From an uncultured Bacteroidales bacterium (lineage in GTDB: Bacteria > Bacteroidota > Bacteroidia > Bacteroidales > UBA932): 64,000 nt of DNA. The stretch's first letter is position 1. Each line of letters opens with the position of its first letter. The translations under genes were made by a program, and so were the position numbers. Where the stretch lies: positions 62,001 through 126,000 of the forward strand of contig CAKUYQ010000001.1 in NCBI GenBank assembly GCA_934717185.1, in the 5' to 3' direction. Below are positions 1 through 7,591 of the stretch, in pieces. Below the pieces are notes generated by a model, which ran no database searches, was not told the DNA's origin, and was given only the letters and a program-made list of their open reading frames with translations.

Positions 1-154
1 CTATAATTGTTTATTAAAATTATGCCTACTTTCTTTTTTTACAAGGTTATTCGGCTTTTTCCTTGATAGAGCTTGGAACCATAATATATACTTTTCGAAT
101 ACATTCCCGGTGGTTTTTGCCGTATAGAACAAAACAAACCTATATATTGTTTAG

Positions 155-281
155 TAATCTTAAAAAAATAAGTTGGTAATCTTTAATTGTCTTTTCGGTC
201 TATATTTCTTTTCTCAAAAATACTGCTAAATCTTTACCGGCTTATTTTTTAACGCTTACTTAAAATTTAATAAGTATTTTT
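155..281 (+). repeat. Dispersed intergenic repeat, copy A
   Basis: This AT-rich stretch matches, with short indels, the reverse complement of 54913-55018: both carry TAATCTTAAAAAAATAA, TTGGTAATCTTTAATTGTC and CTTATTTTTTAACGCTTACT in the same order. A more diverged relative lies around 29619-29745. No coding frame is apparent. The rest of 1-419 is AT-rich and holds nothing else I recognise except a small AGCCC-GAGA-GGGCT hairpin near 391. Confidence 0.6.
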
Positions 282-419
282 AAAGCTTTCGGGTAATTAA
301 TTTATTTCTGAAAATCATTGTAAACCTGGAAAATACCAATATTTAACCGAATGAAGTCATGGATATTTAAATGAAGTAATTGAGATGCGGAGCCCGAGAG
401 GGCTACGTCAATATTTTTT

Positions 420-529
420 CAAATAGCGCTCAAGTTACAACTAACTAAGTGTGAGACAACCGCAGCGTACATTAGTACGTGAGGATTGTCGAGTCATGAA
501 AGTTAGGAAGTAAATTGAGATGCTATTTG
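420..529. ncRNA. Rod-shaped structured RNA, candidate 6S-like
   Basis: The segment folds on paper into one long unbranched rod. CAAATAGC (420-427) pairs with GCTATTTG (522-529), CTCAA (429-433) with TTGAG (515-519), CTAACT (441-446) with AGTTAG (501-506), GACAA with TTGTC (486-490), and CGTAC (466-470) with GTACG (475-479). Internal loops separate the stems. A single rod with bubbles is the general shape of 6S RNA, and Bacteroidales have a known 6S-type RNA family, so that is the best guess. I could not find a clear promoter, and the strand is undetermined because the rod is symmetric. It lies just beyond the 3' end of ffs, so it could be co-transcribed from the minus strand. Confidence 0.4.
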
Positions 530-546
530 GAAAAGGAAAAAAGAAA

Positions 547-642
547 GGGTAAGCTGAATATATCGCACCGCTACAACCTCATACCCTTGCTATCTTCCGA
601 TCCTGGGGGATTCTGAGGGAGCTGGTCGTATATGACTTACCC
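547..642 (-). ncRNA. ffs: Signal recognition particle RNA (4.5S)
   Basis: Read on the minus strand, the RNA starts GGGTAAG and ends CTTACCC, which closes the terminal stem. The apical SRP domain IV is visible as CAGGATCGGAAGATAGCAAG, with the conserved GGAA tetraloop and the asymmetric A-rich side bound by Ffh. The length of about 96 nt fits the small bacterial SRP RNA. A two-box promoter sits directly upstream at 648-678 and predicts a start within a base or two of 642. A T-rich tract follows the 3' end. This RNA is the scaffold for co-translational membrane targeting with Ffh and FtsY. Confidence 0.88.
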
Positions 643-647
643 ATATG

Positions 648-678
648 CAAAGGTACACTTTTTTTTTGTTCGGCCAAA
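648..678 (-). promoter_or_regulatory. Promoter of ffs (TTTG-N19-TACCTTTG)
   Basis: On the minus strand TTTG (675-678) and TACCTTTG (648-655) are separated by 19 bases, an exact match to the Bacteroidales sigma-ABfr promoter. The predicted start, about six bases downstream, coincides with the first base of the SRP RNA stem. This makes it a good internal yardstick for other promoters in the window. Confidence 0.75.
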
Positions 679-708
679 AATTTCTTTAGTAATATTTGTC
701 GGGAAGCG

Positions 709-778
709 GATCGTTTGGTAAAGAGAGTAAAGAGAGTATAGAAAGTAAAGCTAATGCCAAAGCTATAGCTGAAAGCTA
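709..778 (+). repeat. Composite low-complexity intergenic repeat
   Basis: A purine tract built from GTAAAGARAGT units is followed by GCTAATGCCAAAGCTA hexamer-like units (GCYAAM). The same two-part pattern recurs in many other intergenic gaps of this window. It has no coding potential. Confidence 0.6.
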
Positions 779-794
779 ATTTCGGTTCAAAAAA

Positions 795-827
795 TTGGCT
801 GATAATAATAAAATATTAATACATTTG
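795..827 (+). promoter_or_regulatory. Candidate promoter upstream of the ATP-grasp-like gene
   Basis: TTGG (795-798) and TACATTTG (820-827) are separated by 21 bases, close to the TTTG/TAnnTTTG consensus. The implied 5' leader of about 130 bases contains a GTAGCT...AGCTAC inverted repeat (about 847-887). I cannot assign that to a known riboswitch. Confidence 0.4.
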
Positions 828-978
828 TGTAATATGAGGATGTGGAAAGTAGCTAATACAAACTTTGCTATAGCGAGGAAAGCTACTTGACAAGATCTTC
901 TAAGCTGTGCAGGCCTTGTTATTCCCGATTATAAAAGTCTGTTGCAGACAAGCAATAGTGTTAATGAATTGTAAAACA

Positions 979-2037
979 ATGTATATCTTTAATCCGGAAC
1001 ACGATTTATGCCTTGCTAATGGCGATATTCATTTTGTCCCGCCTGAGAGTGCATTGGCTTTTGGACGTGACTGTGCTTCAATTACACGGTTTATGCATGG
1101 CCTTTGTGCAGTGGATGATTCTGATATTGGGCAGATTGTACCATGGGGATGGGACTTTGTTCTAAAAAACAGACTTTTAAAGGAAGGGGTTGATGCAGGG
1201 CTTTTACCAACAGATAAACAGATCCAACAGATTACCATTCTTTCGCACAGGAGGGTGGCTTTACAGGCTCTTGAGTATCTGAATAATCTGAATATTAATG
1301 GTATAATTTCTCATAATTATCGTATAGAAGCTGCAGGAGTAGAAGCTGTTGAGTCGTTTTTGGAATGCAATAAAGAGGTTGTTCTAAAAGCTCCTTTGTC
1401 GGGAAGCGGAAAAGGAATAAGGTTTGTTTCAAGAAGGCTCTCCGACAGTGATGCAGGGTGGTGCAGGAACCTTATAGCCAAGCATGGATACGTTGTGGTG
1501 GAGCAGAGGTTTGTGCCTGTTTTGGAGTTTGCAATGCTTTTTAGATCTTCTAAGGCTGAGCATAATTCTGCCGACGAGGGGGTAGATTGTATTGAATTTC
1601 TTGGTTACTCGCTTTTTTATGCCCGGAATGGGGTGTACAGGGGTAATGTGTTGGCTTCTAATGAGTTTATTGAAAAGAAAATTTTAGATTATATTCCTGC
1701 CGAATTGTTGTTGAAATCGCGAAATGCTATTGTTGAGTTCCTTAAAAAGAGGGTTTCGGGTAGTTATGAGGGGTTCATAGGGGTAGATCAGTTTGTTTAC
1801 GAGTATGGTGGGGCTGATGATGAGGCTAAATACTGTCTTAATCCTGTTGTTGAGATAAATCTGCGTATGACAATGGGGCTTGTTGCCAGAAATATTTATG
1901 ACAGGTTTTCTGATGAATTTAATCTTATTGATGGTGAAAGCTGTTTTGAGATCTGCATGGATAAGAATAATGGAAAAATAAAGTATTCTTACAGAATTGT
2001 GAAGCAGTCAATTACAATGAAGACTGCTTCTATGTAG
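979..2037 (+). CDS. ATP-grasp-like conserved hypothetical protein
   Basis: From the ATG at 979 the product is about 352 residues and begins MYIFNPEHDLCLANGD, the conserved opening of a Bacteroidota family of unknown function. An in-frame ATG at 964 and a further upstream start are possible but precede the conserved block. Mid-protein VLKAPLSGSGKGIRFV resembles the nucleotide-binding lysine/glycine loop of ATP-grasp enzymes. VVVEQRFVPVLEFAM and the late VVEINLRMTMG match the later strands, where acidic residues hold magnesium. I infer an ATP-dependent carboxylate-amine or peptide ligase fold; the substrate is unknown. It is transcribed alone, convergent with the DUF2867 gene. Confidence 0.7.
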   Translation: MYIFNPEHDLCLANGDIHFVPPESALAFGRDCASITRFMHGLCAVDDSDIGQIVPWGWDFVLKNRLLKEGVDAGLLPTDKQIQQITILSHRRVALQALEYLNNLNINGIISHNYRIEAAGVEAVESFLECNKEVVLKAPLSGSGKGIRFVSRRLSDSDAGWCRNLIAKHGYVVVEQRFVPVLEFAMLFRSSKAEHNSADEGVDCIEFLGYSLFYARNGVYRGNVLASNEFIEKKILDYIPAELLLKSRNAIVEFLKKRVSGSYEGFIGVDQFVYEYGGADDEAKYCLNPVVEINLRMTMGLVARNIYDRFSDEFNLIDGESCFEICMDKNNGKIKYSYRIVKQSITMKTASM

Positions 2038-2060
2038 CTGTTATATTTTTATGGTAGGCT

Positions 2061-2534
2061 CTAATCTTTGGTTGTGGTGGCGTTGGCTCTGCTCGACCAT
2101 TTTTTTATAGCTCTTTTGAATAGGCTATGAACAATAATCCTGTGAAATATCCATATTGCAGCAAAGTAAATTCTACCTAAAATATTCTTGTATTTCACAA
2201 TTGTGCTTACGCTAATTGTTTGTTTATTATTAATGTTGGAGCAAAATAATGATACATAAAATGTTAGATGTTTGTCTGCTGTTCCTAAAATTATTTCATT
2301 GTTATTCTGTTCTACGATTAAATTTTCAAATGATTTATTGGTTTTTAGCCCAAAAGGCTTTACCATTAAATCACGCAATCGTATTAAACACAAAACCCAT
2401 TTTGGGTGTTGGAGAAACATAAGGTTAAATAGGTCTTTGGCAGACATAAATGGTTTATCTATCAATGTTTCAGCAAAACAATCCTTGTAATTTGCGGGTA
2501 GGTATTTCTTAATCAAACTATTTTCTTGAATCAT
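2061..2534 (-). CDS. DUF2867 family protein
   Basis: A 157-residue protein starting at the ATG at 2534; a GTG two codons earlier is an alternative. The LPANYKDCFAETL opening, the central LVEQNNNEIILGTADKHLTFYVSL strand pattern and the final HRIIVHSLFKRAI helix fit the DUF2867 family, whose function is not established. There is no signal peptide. The gene stands alone between the ATP-grasp-like gene (convergent, 23-base gap) and tRNA-Ser. Confidence 0.65.
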   Translation of the reverse strand: MIQENSLIKKYLPANYKDCFAETLIDKPFMSAKDLFNLMFLQHPKWVLCLIRLRDLMVKPFGLKTNKSFENLIVEQNNNEIILGTADKHLTFYVSLFCSNINNKQTISVSTIVKYKNILGRIYFAAIWIFHRIIVHSLFKRAIKKWSSRANATTTKD

Positions 2535-2633
2535 ATTCACAAATATTTTTATTTAGCATTTATTGCGGAGAGGGCGGCGGATTGAGGCTCTGCCATTCCC
2601 TTCTGCTCGCCGCAGGGGCCCTTGCAAAAGATA

Positions 2634-2745
2634 GTGAAGCTCACAGCCTTGCGGCTGTTTGTTCTTTTTTGTACAAGCCCTTTGCAGGAGCAAGCTCCTG
2701 ACGGACTTGCACGAAAAAAGCCCAGCGCTTTGCGCTGAGCTTCAC
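2634..2745. other. Structured region downstream of tRNA-Ser
   Basis: GTGAAGCTCA (2634-2643) and TGAGCTTCAC (2736-2745) are perfect inverted copies enclosing three smaller hairpins: ACAGCC-TTGC-GGCTGT, GGAGC-AA-GCTCC and CAGCGC-TTT-GCGCTG. The last, read on the minus strand, is followed by a T run and probably terminates the tRNA transcript. A minus-strand open frame crosses this region and the tRNA; I regard it as spurious. Confidence 0.4.
2712..2741 (-). terminator. Rho-independent terminator after tRNA-Ser
   Basis: On the minus strand CAGCGC-AAA-GCGCTG is followed by GGCTTTTTTC. It lies 12 bases downstream of the tRNA 3' end. Confidence 0.6.
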
Positions 2746-2752
2746 TTCTTTG

Positions 2753-2837
2753 CGGAGAGGGAGGGATTCGAACCCCCGGAACGTCTCCGTTCAACGGTTT
2801 TCAAGACCGCCGCAATCGACCACTCTGCCACCTCTCC
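2753..2837 (-). tRNA. tRNA-Ser (anticodon UGA)
   Basis: On the minus strand the acceptor stem GGAGAGG...CCTCTCC closes a class II tRNA of about 85 nt with a long variable arm. The anticodon loop CTTGAAA gives UGA, which reads UCN serine codons. The T arm carries GGTTCGAATCC. CCA is not encoded. A promoter-like TACCTTTG lies at 2876-2883 on the same strand. A degenerate copy of the 3' end (GCGGAGAGGG) occurs at 2570-2579, possibly a relic of integration at this tRNA. Confidence 0.93.
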
Positions 2838-2875
2838 AATCCTTGCAAAACACTGTTGTGTTTCGTTTGGGATTG

Positions 2876-2906
2876 CAAAGGTAGATAATTTTTTTTATTC
2901 TGCAAC
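2876..2906 (-). promoter_or_regulatory. Candidate promoter of tRNA-Ser
   Basis: On the minus strand GTTG (2903-2906), 19 bases, then TACCTTTG (2876-2883). The -7 box is exact and the -33 box matches three of four positions. It predicts a leader of about 30 bases before the tRNA. Confidence 0.5.
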
Positions 2907-3045
2907 TTTTTTATTTGCTAAATTACTTTTTTTTTATCCTTCCTATACGAATAGTTATTTTACCGGCTATAATAAGTGTGTTAGTACCGGCTTTAATTTT
3001 ATTATTGTAGAGAAACCAACGCCAAAGCTAACGCTATATTTGTGA

Positions 3046-3631
3046 TTGCGAATTTTTCTAATAACAACCTGTAGGTGTTATTTTTTTATATCGAAAACGG
3101 TATTTTTGATTTTTATTTATAACTAATATGTTATAAATTCTGAGAAATTTTAATTTTAATGTGAGCGGTAATGTGCGTTTAATATGCCTAAAATGGCATT
3201 TTTAAAATTTTTGAAAAAAGATGTAGAAATAATTTGTACGGCAATTTGCTTTTTCTAAAATGAGAAGATAATTTTGTCGTAGATAAAACTGAAGAATTTA
3301 TTTGTCCGGCATTCTTTACAGGACTGATGCTTCTTACCAGCCATCTGAAGTGTCTGAACTATATAGCCTATGTTTTTTGCCTGTTAAAGTTTTGCATGAC
3401 ATTTGAGCCGGCCTCGTAAACCGTTGTCGTTTATACTCTAGCTCCGGGCCTGCTTATGGTGTGTTCCTATTGATAAATAATTTCTTTTTCTAGCCCTGTT
3501 TTGGTTGCTTAATGGCAGCAAACGTTTCCTGTGTAGCAATATGTTTTCTATTCTATTAGTTAACTAATTGATACATGTGAATATATACTATACTTAAAAC
3601 TGTTTCGGTTACAATTTAAAAAGAAACTATT
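3046..3631. other. Gene-free AT-rich gap upstream of the sigma factor
   Basis: No open frame with family resemblance, no RNA fold I recognise and no two-box TTTG/TAnnTTTG promoter was found in these 586 bases. The sigma factor gene may be read from a promoter of a different class here. A short GCYAAM-type repeat (about 3018-3042) lies just before the gap. Confidence 0.4.
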
Positions 3632-4123
3632 ATGGAAAAAAATAATTTTGGAGCTGAAATAATTGGACTTGAGCCATCTCTAATGAGGTATGCTTACAGC
3701 CTTACATTTAATATAGATGATACTAAAGATCTTGTACAGGAGACTTTTTTTAAGGCACTTAACAATAAGGATAAATTTGATGAGGCAACCAATATAAAGG
3801 CGTGGTTGTACACAATAATGAGGAATACCTTTATAAATGATTATCGTAGAAGGATAAAAAAACAGGCTATTTTCAGCGAAGATGTTCATGAGTATATGTT
3901 GAACAACAGGCCGGCAGATACATCTCCAGAAAGTGATTACAACTATAGGGAGCTTACAGTTATGGTGAATTCTCTTCAACCTGAGTTCAGAATTCCGTTC
4001 CAGATGCACGACAACGGGTTTAAGTATCAAGAGATTGCAGATGAGCTTGGCTTGCATTTGGGTACTGTAAAGAGCCGAATACATTTTTCAAGACAGAAAC
4101 TTATGGCAAAAATGAAAATGTAA
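3632..4123 (+). CDS. ECF-type RNA polymerase sigma factor
   Basis: A 163-residue sigma-70 family protein with only regions 2 and 4, the ECF layout. Region 2 includes DDTKDLVQETFFKAL (2.2, core binding) and KAWLYTIMRNTFINDYRR (2.3/2.4, -10 recognition). Region 4 is the helix-turn-helix near residues 108-160, with FKYQEIADELGLHLGTVKSRI. No anti-sigma factor gene is adjacent, unlike the FecI/FecR pairs of this phylum, so its signal is unclear. A terminator follows directly, so it is a single-gene unit. Bacteroidota have many such small sigma factors used for stress or housekeeping tasks. Confidence 0.9.
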   Translation: MEKNNFGAEIIGLEPSLMRYAYSLTFNIDDTKDLVQETFFKALNNKDKFDEATNIKAWLYTIMRNTFINDYRRRIKKQAIFSEDVHEYMLNNRPADTSPESDYNYRELTVMVNSLQPEFRIPFQMHDNGFKYQEIADELGLHLGTVKSRIHFSRQKLMAKMKM

Positions 4124-4132
4124 AACAGTGAA

Positions 4133-4164
4133 TGGGTGGCTGTGTGCAGCGGCCATCCTTTTTT
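4133..4164 (+). terminator. Rho-independent terminator of the sigma factor gene
   Basis: GGGTGGCT pairs, with G-U wobbles, with GGCCATCC and is followed by six T residues. It lies 10 bases after the stop codon. Confidence 0.7.
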
Positions 4165-4169
4165 AATTT

Positions 4170-4266
4170 ATAGGGTAAAGAGGGTAAAGAGAGTGGCTAA
4201 CGCCAAAGCCAACGCTAACGCCAAAGCCAACGCTAACGCCAAAGCCAACGCTAACGCCAATGCTAT
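4170..4266 (+). repeat. GCYAAM hexamer array with GTAAAGAG tract
   Basis: GTAAAGAGGGTAAAGAGAGTG is followed by about twelve near-perfect hexamers of the type GCTAAC/GCCAAA/GCCAAC. Translation gives a meaningless Ala-Asn-Ala-Lys repeat, so it is not a gene. This is the most regular example of the repeat class in the window. Confidence 0.75.
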
Positions 4267-5648
4267 AACGTACAAAACAGATCCCTTCCCTCGGGCCACT
4301 TCTTTACCTTGCCGAGTGCACGTCTTATATTTGAACTTATCTCCAAATAAAATTTAGGCCCTTTCCAAGAGGAGGTGTTGGTTACAAATACCCAGATATA
4401 GCCGTTTGATTCCTTCTTTATCAGCGCATTAGTGCCGCTCATGTTACCGCTCCTGAACCACTCCTTTTTTGAAACTTTAGACCAACCTATGGGAATAAGG
4501 TTCTTCTGCGGCAGTGTCATCTCCTCTATAGATTCAGAGGACAATATGTCGGGACGATAATCAACATTATCTATTGCTGCTACCAATTTTAGAAGTTCTG
4601 CAGGAGAGGCAACCCAAGCTCCCGCGCCAAGCAGTGCCTTCACATCATTACCGCCATTAGCCTTTTCCACCCGGTCTTCGGAGCCATCGTAGGCCTCAAT
4701 GAAATCCGAACCTCCTCCATCATAGTAATATACCTCGTGCTCATCCCTGTCTTCCGGAAAATTTTCTGCAATATGAATGTCATATATTCCAAGCGGTTCA
4801 AGTATGTGCCCCTTAATGTAATCTTCGTATCTGCTTCCCGACAATTTCTCTATTACCGAACTTAAGATAAGGTATCCAAGGTTGGAGTATCGCGATGAGG
4901 TACCTGGCGTCCATCGTAGCCCTACTAAAGTGGCATATTCAACATAGTCCCGTGTGGAGAGCGGAAGTTCCTTTTTAAGATAATTGGCAACCAACTTAGC
5001 ATTGAACATGGGATCTCCATGCGGAGACCTGAACCCGCCCCTATGACGTAACAGATCGTCTATAGTTATCATCTCTAACTTTTTATCTTTGTAATTGAGG
5101 TAGATGCTGTCGTTGAGAATACCGGTTGGACCAAATACTTTGTCGGTGAGCTGTAATTTTCCCTCATCCTTCAGCTTCATAATCCCTATAGCAGTTATGA
5201 GCTTTGAACAGGAAGCTATCCTAAATATGTTTTTTACTGTACAGGCTGTACTGTCCTCATCGTTAATGTAACCATACCCCTTGGCATATAGCAATTTGTC
5301 ATCTTTCATTACTGCAAATGATGCCCCCTTTATTGCGTTTGCCCGCATAAATCTTTCTATGGCTCTGTCTAACTTTTCGCACCCCTCAAAATCACTCATT
5401 TCATTTGTAAGGATATGGTTTAAAGCAATATTTGCCTCTACAGTGTCTTTGATATTGTGCCTCTCAACTCTGTTCCCTTTCTTAATGGCAGATGCTAAAC
5501 CGCAGAAAAACAGCGTGAAAAATAGTACAATGAAAAACGTGAAAACAACAATCAACCGTTTATATACCCGTTCCTTACCAAAACGCATTACATAACAGAT
5601 AAAAAACCTTATCTGCCTCCATGTATACTGTAACGGGTTGATTCTCAT
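4263..5648 (-). CDS. Beta-lactamase-fold serine hydrolase (PF00144 type), membrane-anchored
   Basis: 461 residues. One N-terminal membrane segment at about residues 30-52 follows a basic stretch, so the catalytic domain should be periplasmic. The serine-nucleophile motif is S146-C-S-K149 in FRIASCSKL, and a YSN-type motif occurs in SSRYSNLGYL, as in class C beta-lactamases, DD-peptidases and esterases of this fold. The substrate cannot be read from sequence; peptidoglycan peptides or esters are likelier than antibiotics. It begins six bases after the Nudix gene on the same strand, so the two probably share the transcript from the promoter at about 6290. Confidence 0.85.
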   Translation of the reverse strand: MRINPLQYTWRQIRFFICYVMRFGKERVYKRLIVVFTFFIVLFFTLFFCGLASAIKKGNRVERHNIKDTVEANIALNHILTNEMSDFEGCEKLDRAIERFMRANAIKGASFAVMKDDKLLYAKGYGYINDEDSTACTVKNIFRIASCSKLITAIGIMKLKDEGKLQLTDKVFGPTGILNDSIYLNYKDKKLEMITIDDLLRHRGGFRSPHGDPMFNAKLVANYLKKELPLSTRDYVEYATLVGLRWTPGTSSRYSNLGYLILSSVIEKLSGSRYEDYIKGHILEPLGIYDIHIAENFPEDRDEHEVYYYDGGGSDFIEAYDGSEDRVEKANGGNDVKALLGAGAWVASPAELLKLVAAIDNVDYRPDILSSESIEEMTLPQKNLIPIGWSKVSKKEWFRSGNMSGTNALIKKESNGYIWVFVTNTSSWKGPKFYLEISSNIRRALGKVKKWPEGRDLFCTL

Positions 5649-5654
5649 ATTGGG

Positions 5655-6266
5655 TTATGCATTTTCCATTACCTCAATAATAGACGGATATGTCTTATGC
5701 AGATATGGCTCCAACTCTTGCGGCTTGACCCATATACACTTGGTTATGTTCTCCTCTGTCTGCGGCACCGGAGCCTCGTGGGACTTACAGCGCATTTTAT
5801 ACCAATATGTATGCTTTAACATAAACAGACCTCTAAGCATGTATGTGTGGTTGGTTATGCAGATAAGTTCTCTAAGTTCAAGATTATGCAGGCCGCACTC
5901 CTCGCCAACCTCTCTTAAAGCAGAGTTACGTATATCCTCGCCCGGCTCCTGTTTCCCTTTTGGAAGATCCCAATATCCGTTTCTGTAGATAAGAAGATAT
6001 TCACCGTTCTCATTTTCCACAAGCCCTCCTCCCGCATTTATCTGAACAAACTCCGAACAGATGTTTTTATAGACAGATTGCTCCATTCCGGCTCCGGTTG
6101 GGATATACAGAGACTTTATATTAGTGTTGTCCCTCATAAAGAGAGGCAACTCTTTTATGTCTGAACTGTTGTTATAGGAGTAGATTATATTGTTTGGATC
6201 TTTCAACGGAATCTCCATGTCATCGCAAACAATAAGTTTTCTTGTGTCAAAATATATTGTGAACAT
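5655..6266 (-). CDS. Nudix hydrolase
   Basis: 203 residues. The Nudix box is clear in the second half: GKQEPGEDIRNSALREVGEE matches Gx5Ex7REUxEEx, with the glutamates that bind Mg2+ for cleavage of nucleoside-diphosphate-linked substrates. The preceding YWDLPKG is typical. The first 70 residues are family-specific and have no motif I recognise. The substrate is unknown. The gene is divergent from pyrE across a 40-base gap with a shared promoter and is followed closely by the serine hydrolase gene. Confidence 0.9.
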   Translation of the reverse strand: MFTIYFDTRKLIVCDDMEIPLKDPNNIIYSYNNSSDIKELPLFMRDNTNIKSLYIPTGAGMEQSVYKNICSEFVQINAGGGLVENENGEYLLIYRNGYWDLPKGKQEPGEDIRNSALREVGEECGLHNLELRELICITNHTYMLRGLFMLKHTYWYKMRCKSHEAPVPQTEENITKCIWVKPQELEPYLHKTYPSIIEVMENA

Positions 6267-6298
6267 TTTAGTTTTTGCTATCTTTGCTACAAAGATAG
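6256..6298. promoter_or_regulatory. Overlapping divergent promoters of pyrE and the Nudix gene
   Basis: CTATCTTTG-CTA-CAAAGATAG (6278-6298) is a perfect palindrome that places a TATCTTTG -7 box on each strand, only three bases apart. The plus-strand box (6279-6286) has ATTG (6256-6259) 19 bases upstream. The minus-strand box has no good -33 match. Polymerase bound on one strand should exclude the other, so the two transcripts are likely to compete. Confidence 0.55.
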
Positions 6299-6306
6299 AG
6301 TGTATT

Positions 6307-6939
6307 ATGGAATCTATAGAAAAAATTATTGCAAAAGAGCTTTTAAATGAAAAAGCTGTTAAACTAAGTGTTGATAAACCATTTACTTGGGCGTCGGGAT
6401 GGAAATCTCCTATTTATTGTGACAATAGAATTCTTCTCTCTTTTCCAAGAGTAAGACGTATCATAACCGAATCGTTTGTAGATATTATTAACCAATATTT
6501 CAAAGATGTTGAGATTATAGCCGGTGTTGCTACAGGTGCAATCGCATACGGTGCGCTTGTTGCCGAGGCTTTGGGGAAGCCGTTCATATATGTACGTCCA
6601 AAACCAAAAGATCATGGTACAGGTGCCCAAATAGAGGGTATGTTGCCAAAAGGGGCGAAAGTAGTAGTTGTTGAGGATCTTATCTCAACAGGAGGAAGCA
6701 GCCTTTCTGCAGTAGATGCTCTTATGAAAAACGGTGCGGTTGTAATGGGTATGGTTGCAATATTTACCTACAACTTCATTAAGGCACGCAGGGCTTTTGA
6801 ATATGCAAACGTTGAGCTTCATACGCTTAGCTATTATGATGCTTTGCTCGCACAAGCTGTTGAGGATAAGTATATTAAGCCAGAGGATGTAGCTGTTCTT
6901 AAAGAGTGGAGACTTAACCCGGAAATCTGGGGCAGATAA
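6307..6939 (+). CDS. pyrE: Orotate phosphoribosyltransferase
   Basis: 210 residues from the ATG at 6307, the first start after the promoter. It converts orotate and PRPP to OMP in de novo pyrimidine synthesis. FTWASGWKSPIYCDNR is the N-terminal orotate/PRPP loop region, YVRPKPKDHGTGAQIEG is the flexible catalytic loop, and KVVVVEDLISTGGSSL is the PRPP-binding signature with its acidic pair. Length is normal. The SRPBCC gene starts 15 bases downstream, so the two are probably co-transcribed. Confidence 0.95.
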   Translation: MESIEKIIAKELLNEKAVKLSVDKPFTWASGWKSPIYCDNRILLSFPRVRRIITESFVDIINQYFKDVEIIAGVATGAIAYGALVAEALGKPFIYVRPKPKDHGTGAQIEGMLPKGAKVVVVEDLISTGGSSLSAVDALMKNGAVVMGMVAIFTYNFIKARRAFEYANVELHTLSYYDALLAQAVEDKYIKPEDVAVLKEWRLNPEIWGR

Positions 6940-6954
6940 TTTAGAAAAAGGTTT

Positions 6955-7428
6955 ATGAGTTTTACAGAGATAAAGGGTAAGGCTGTCATGTTAGACCAGC
7001 CTGCTATGTTGTTGTTCAATGCTTTTTCTGATCTTCGCAATTTTTCAATGGCTATTCCTCCCGACAAAAAAGAGGGACTTACCATTACTGCAGACAGTAT
7101 AGAGGGCACGGTAAACGGAATGAATGTAGGTGTTAAGATTGCAAACAAGGTTCCGTTCAGCTCTATCTCCTTTGAACCTTACGGACAGCTCCCTTTTGAG
7201 TGTGCATTTACAATTTATCTTAGGGATATTGCTCCTCAAAAGACAGAGTTTCAAATAGTTCTTAATGCAGAACTTAACTATATGGTCAAGTTGATGATAG
7301 GGGGCAAGTTGCAGGGGATGGTAGACACAATTACGGATCAGATTGCTGCTGCATTCTCTGGCAAAGCGCCAAGCAGGGAGGAGATTGAACGCTTGATGAA
7401 GGAGCGTGGCGGAAGTATGTTCGGTTAG
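6955..7428 (+). CDS. SRPBCC-like (START-domain fold) protein
   Basis: 157 residues without a signal peptide. The layout fits the small-molecule-binding SRPBCC fold: an N-terminal strand, FNAFSDLRNFSMAIP helix, a run of strands ending in TEFQIVLNAELNYMVKLM, and a long C-terminal helix GGKLQGMVDTITDQIAAAF. A gene of this kind next to pyrE is common in Bacteroidales. The ligand and role are unknown. The C-terminal tail is rich in Glu, Arg and Gly. Confidence 0.7.
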   Translation: MSFTEIKGKAVMLDQPAMLLFNAFSDLRNFSMAIPPDKKEGLTITADSIEGTVNGMNVGVKIANKVPFSSISFEPYGQLPFECAFTIYLRDIAPQKTEFQIVLNAELNYMVKLMIGGKLQGMVDTITDQIAAAFSGKAPSREEIERLMKERGGSMFG

Positions 7429-7455
7429 GCGGAGGTGTTAGCATTGGCTATTTTT

Positions 7456-7560
7456 TAGGGTAGAGAGAGTAAAGAAAGTAAAGAAAGTAAAGAAAGTATG
7501 GAGAGTAAAGGGGGGTAGAGAAAGCTAATGCCAAAGCTAAAGCTTATTGTGTGGAAAGTA
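7456..7560 (+). repeat. Composite low-complexity intergenic repeat
   Basis: A run of GTAAAGAAA units (7460-7520) followed by GCTAATGCCAAAGCTAAAGC. Same two-part class as elsewhere in the window, here between the SRPBCC gene and the methyltransferase gene. Confidence 0.65.
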
Positions 7561-7591
7561 AAGAGTGAGTTGATATGGTAAAGGTGGTATA

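Noticed and set aside
907..978. Earlier start for the ATP-grasp-like protein
   Set aside because: The family-like sequence begins at MYIFNPEHDL; the extra codons show no resemblance.
2549..2794. Open frame of about 80 residues on the minus strand overlapping tRNA-Ser
   Set aside because: It runs through the tRNA 3' end, its terminator and a hairpin array; no family resemblance.
4196..4266. Hexamer array as a CRISPR-like element
   Set aside because: Units are 6 bp with no spacers; slippage-type low complexity explains it.
4136..4357. Open frame encoding an Ala-Asn-Ala-Lys repeat
   Set aside because: It is translation of the GCYAAM hexamer array and a terminator, not a gene.
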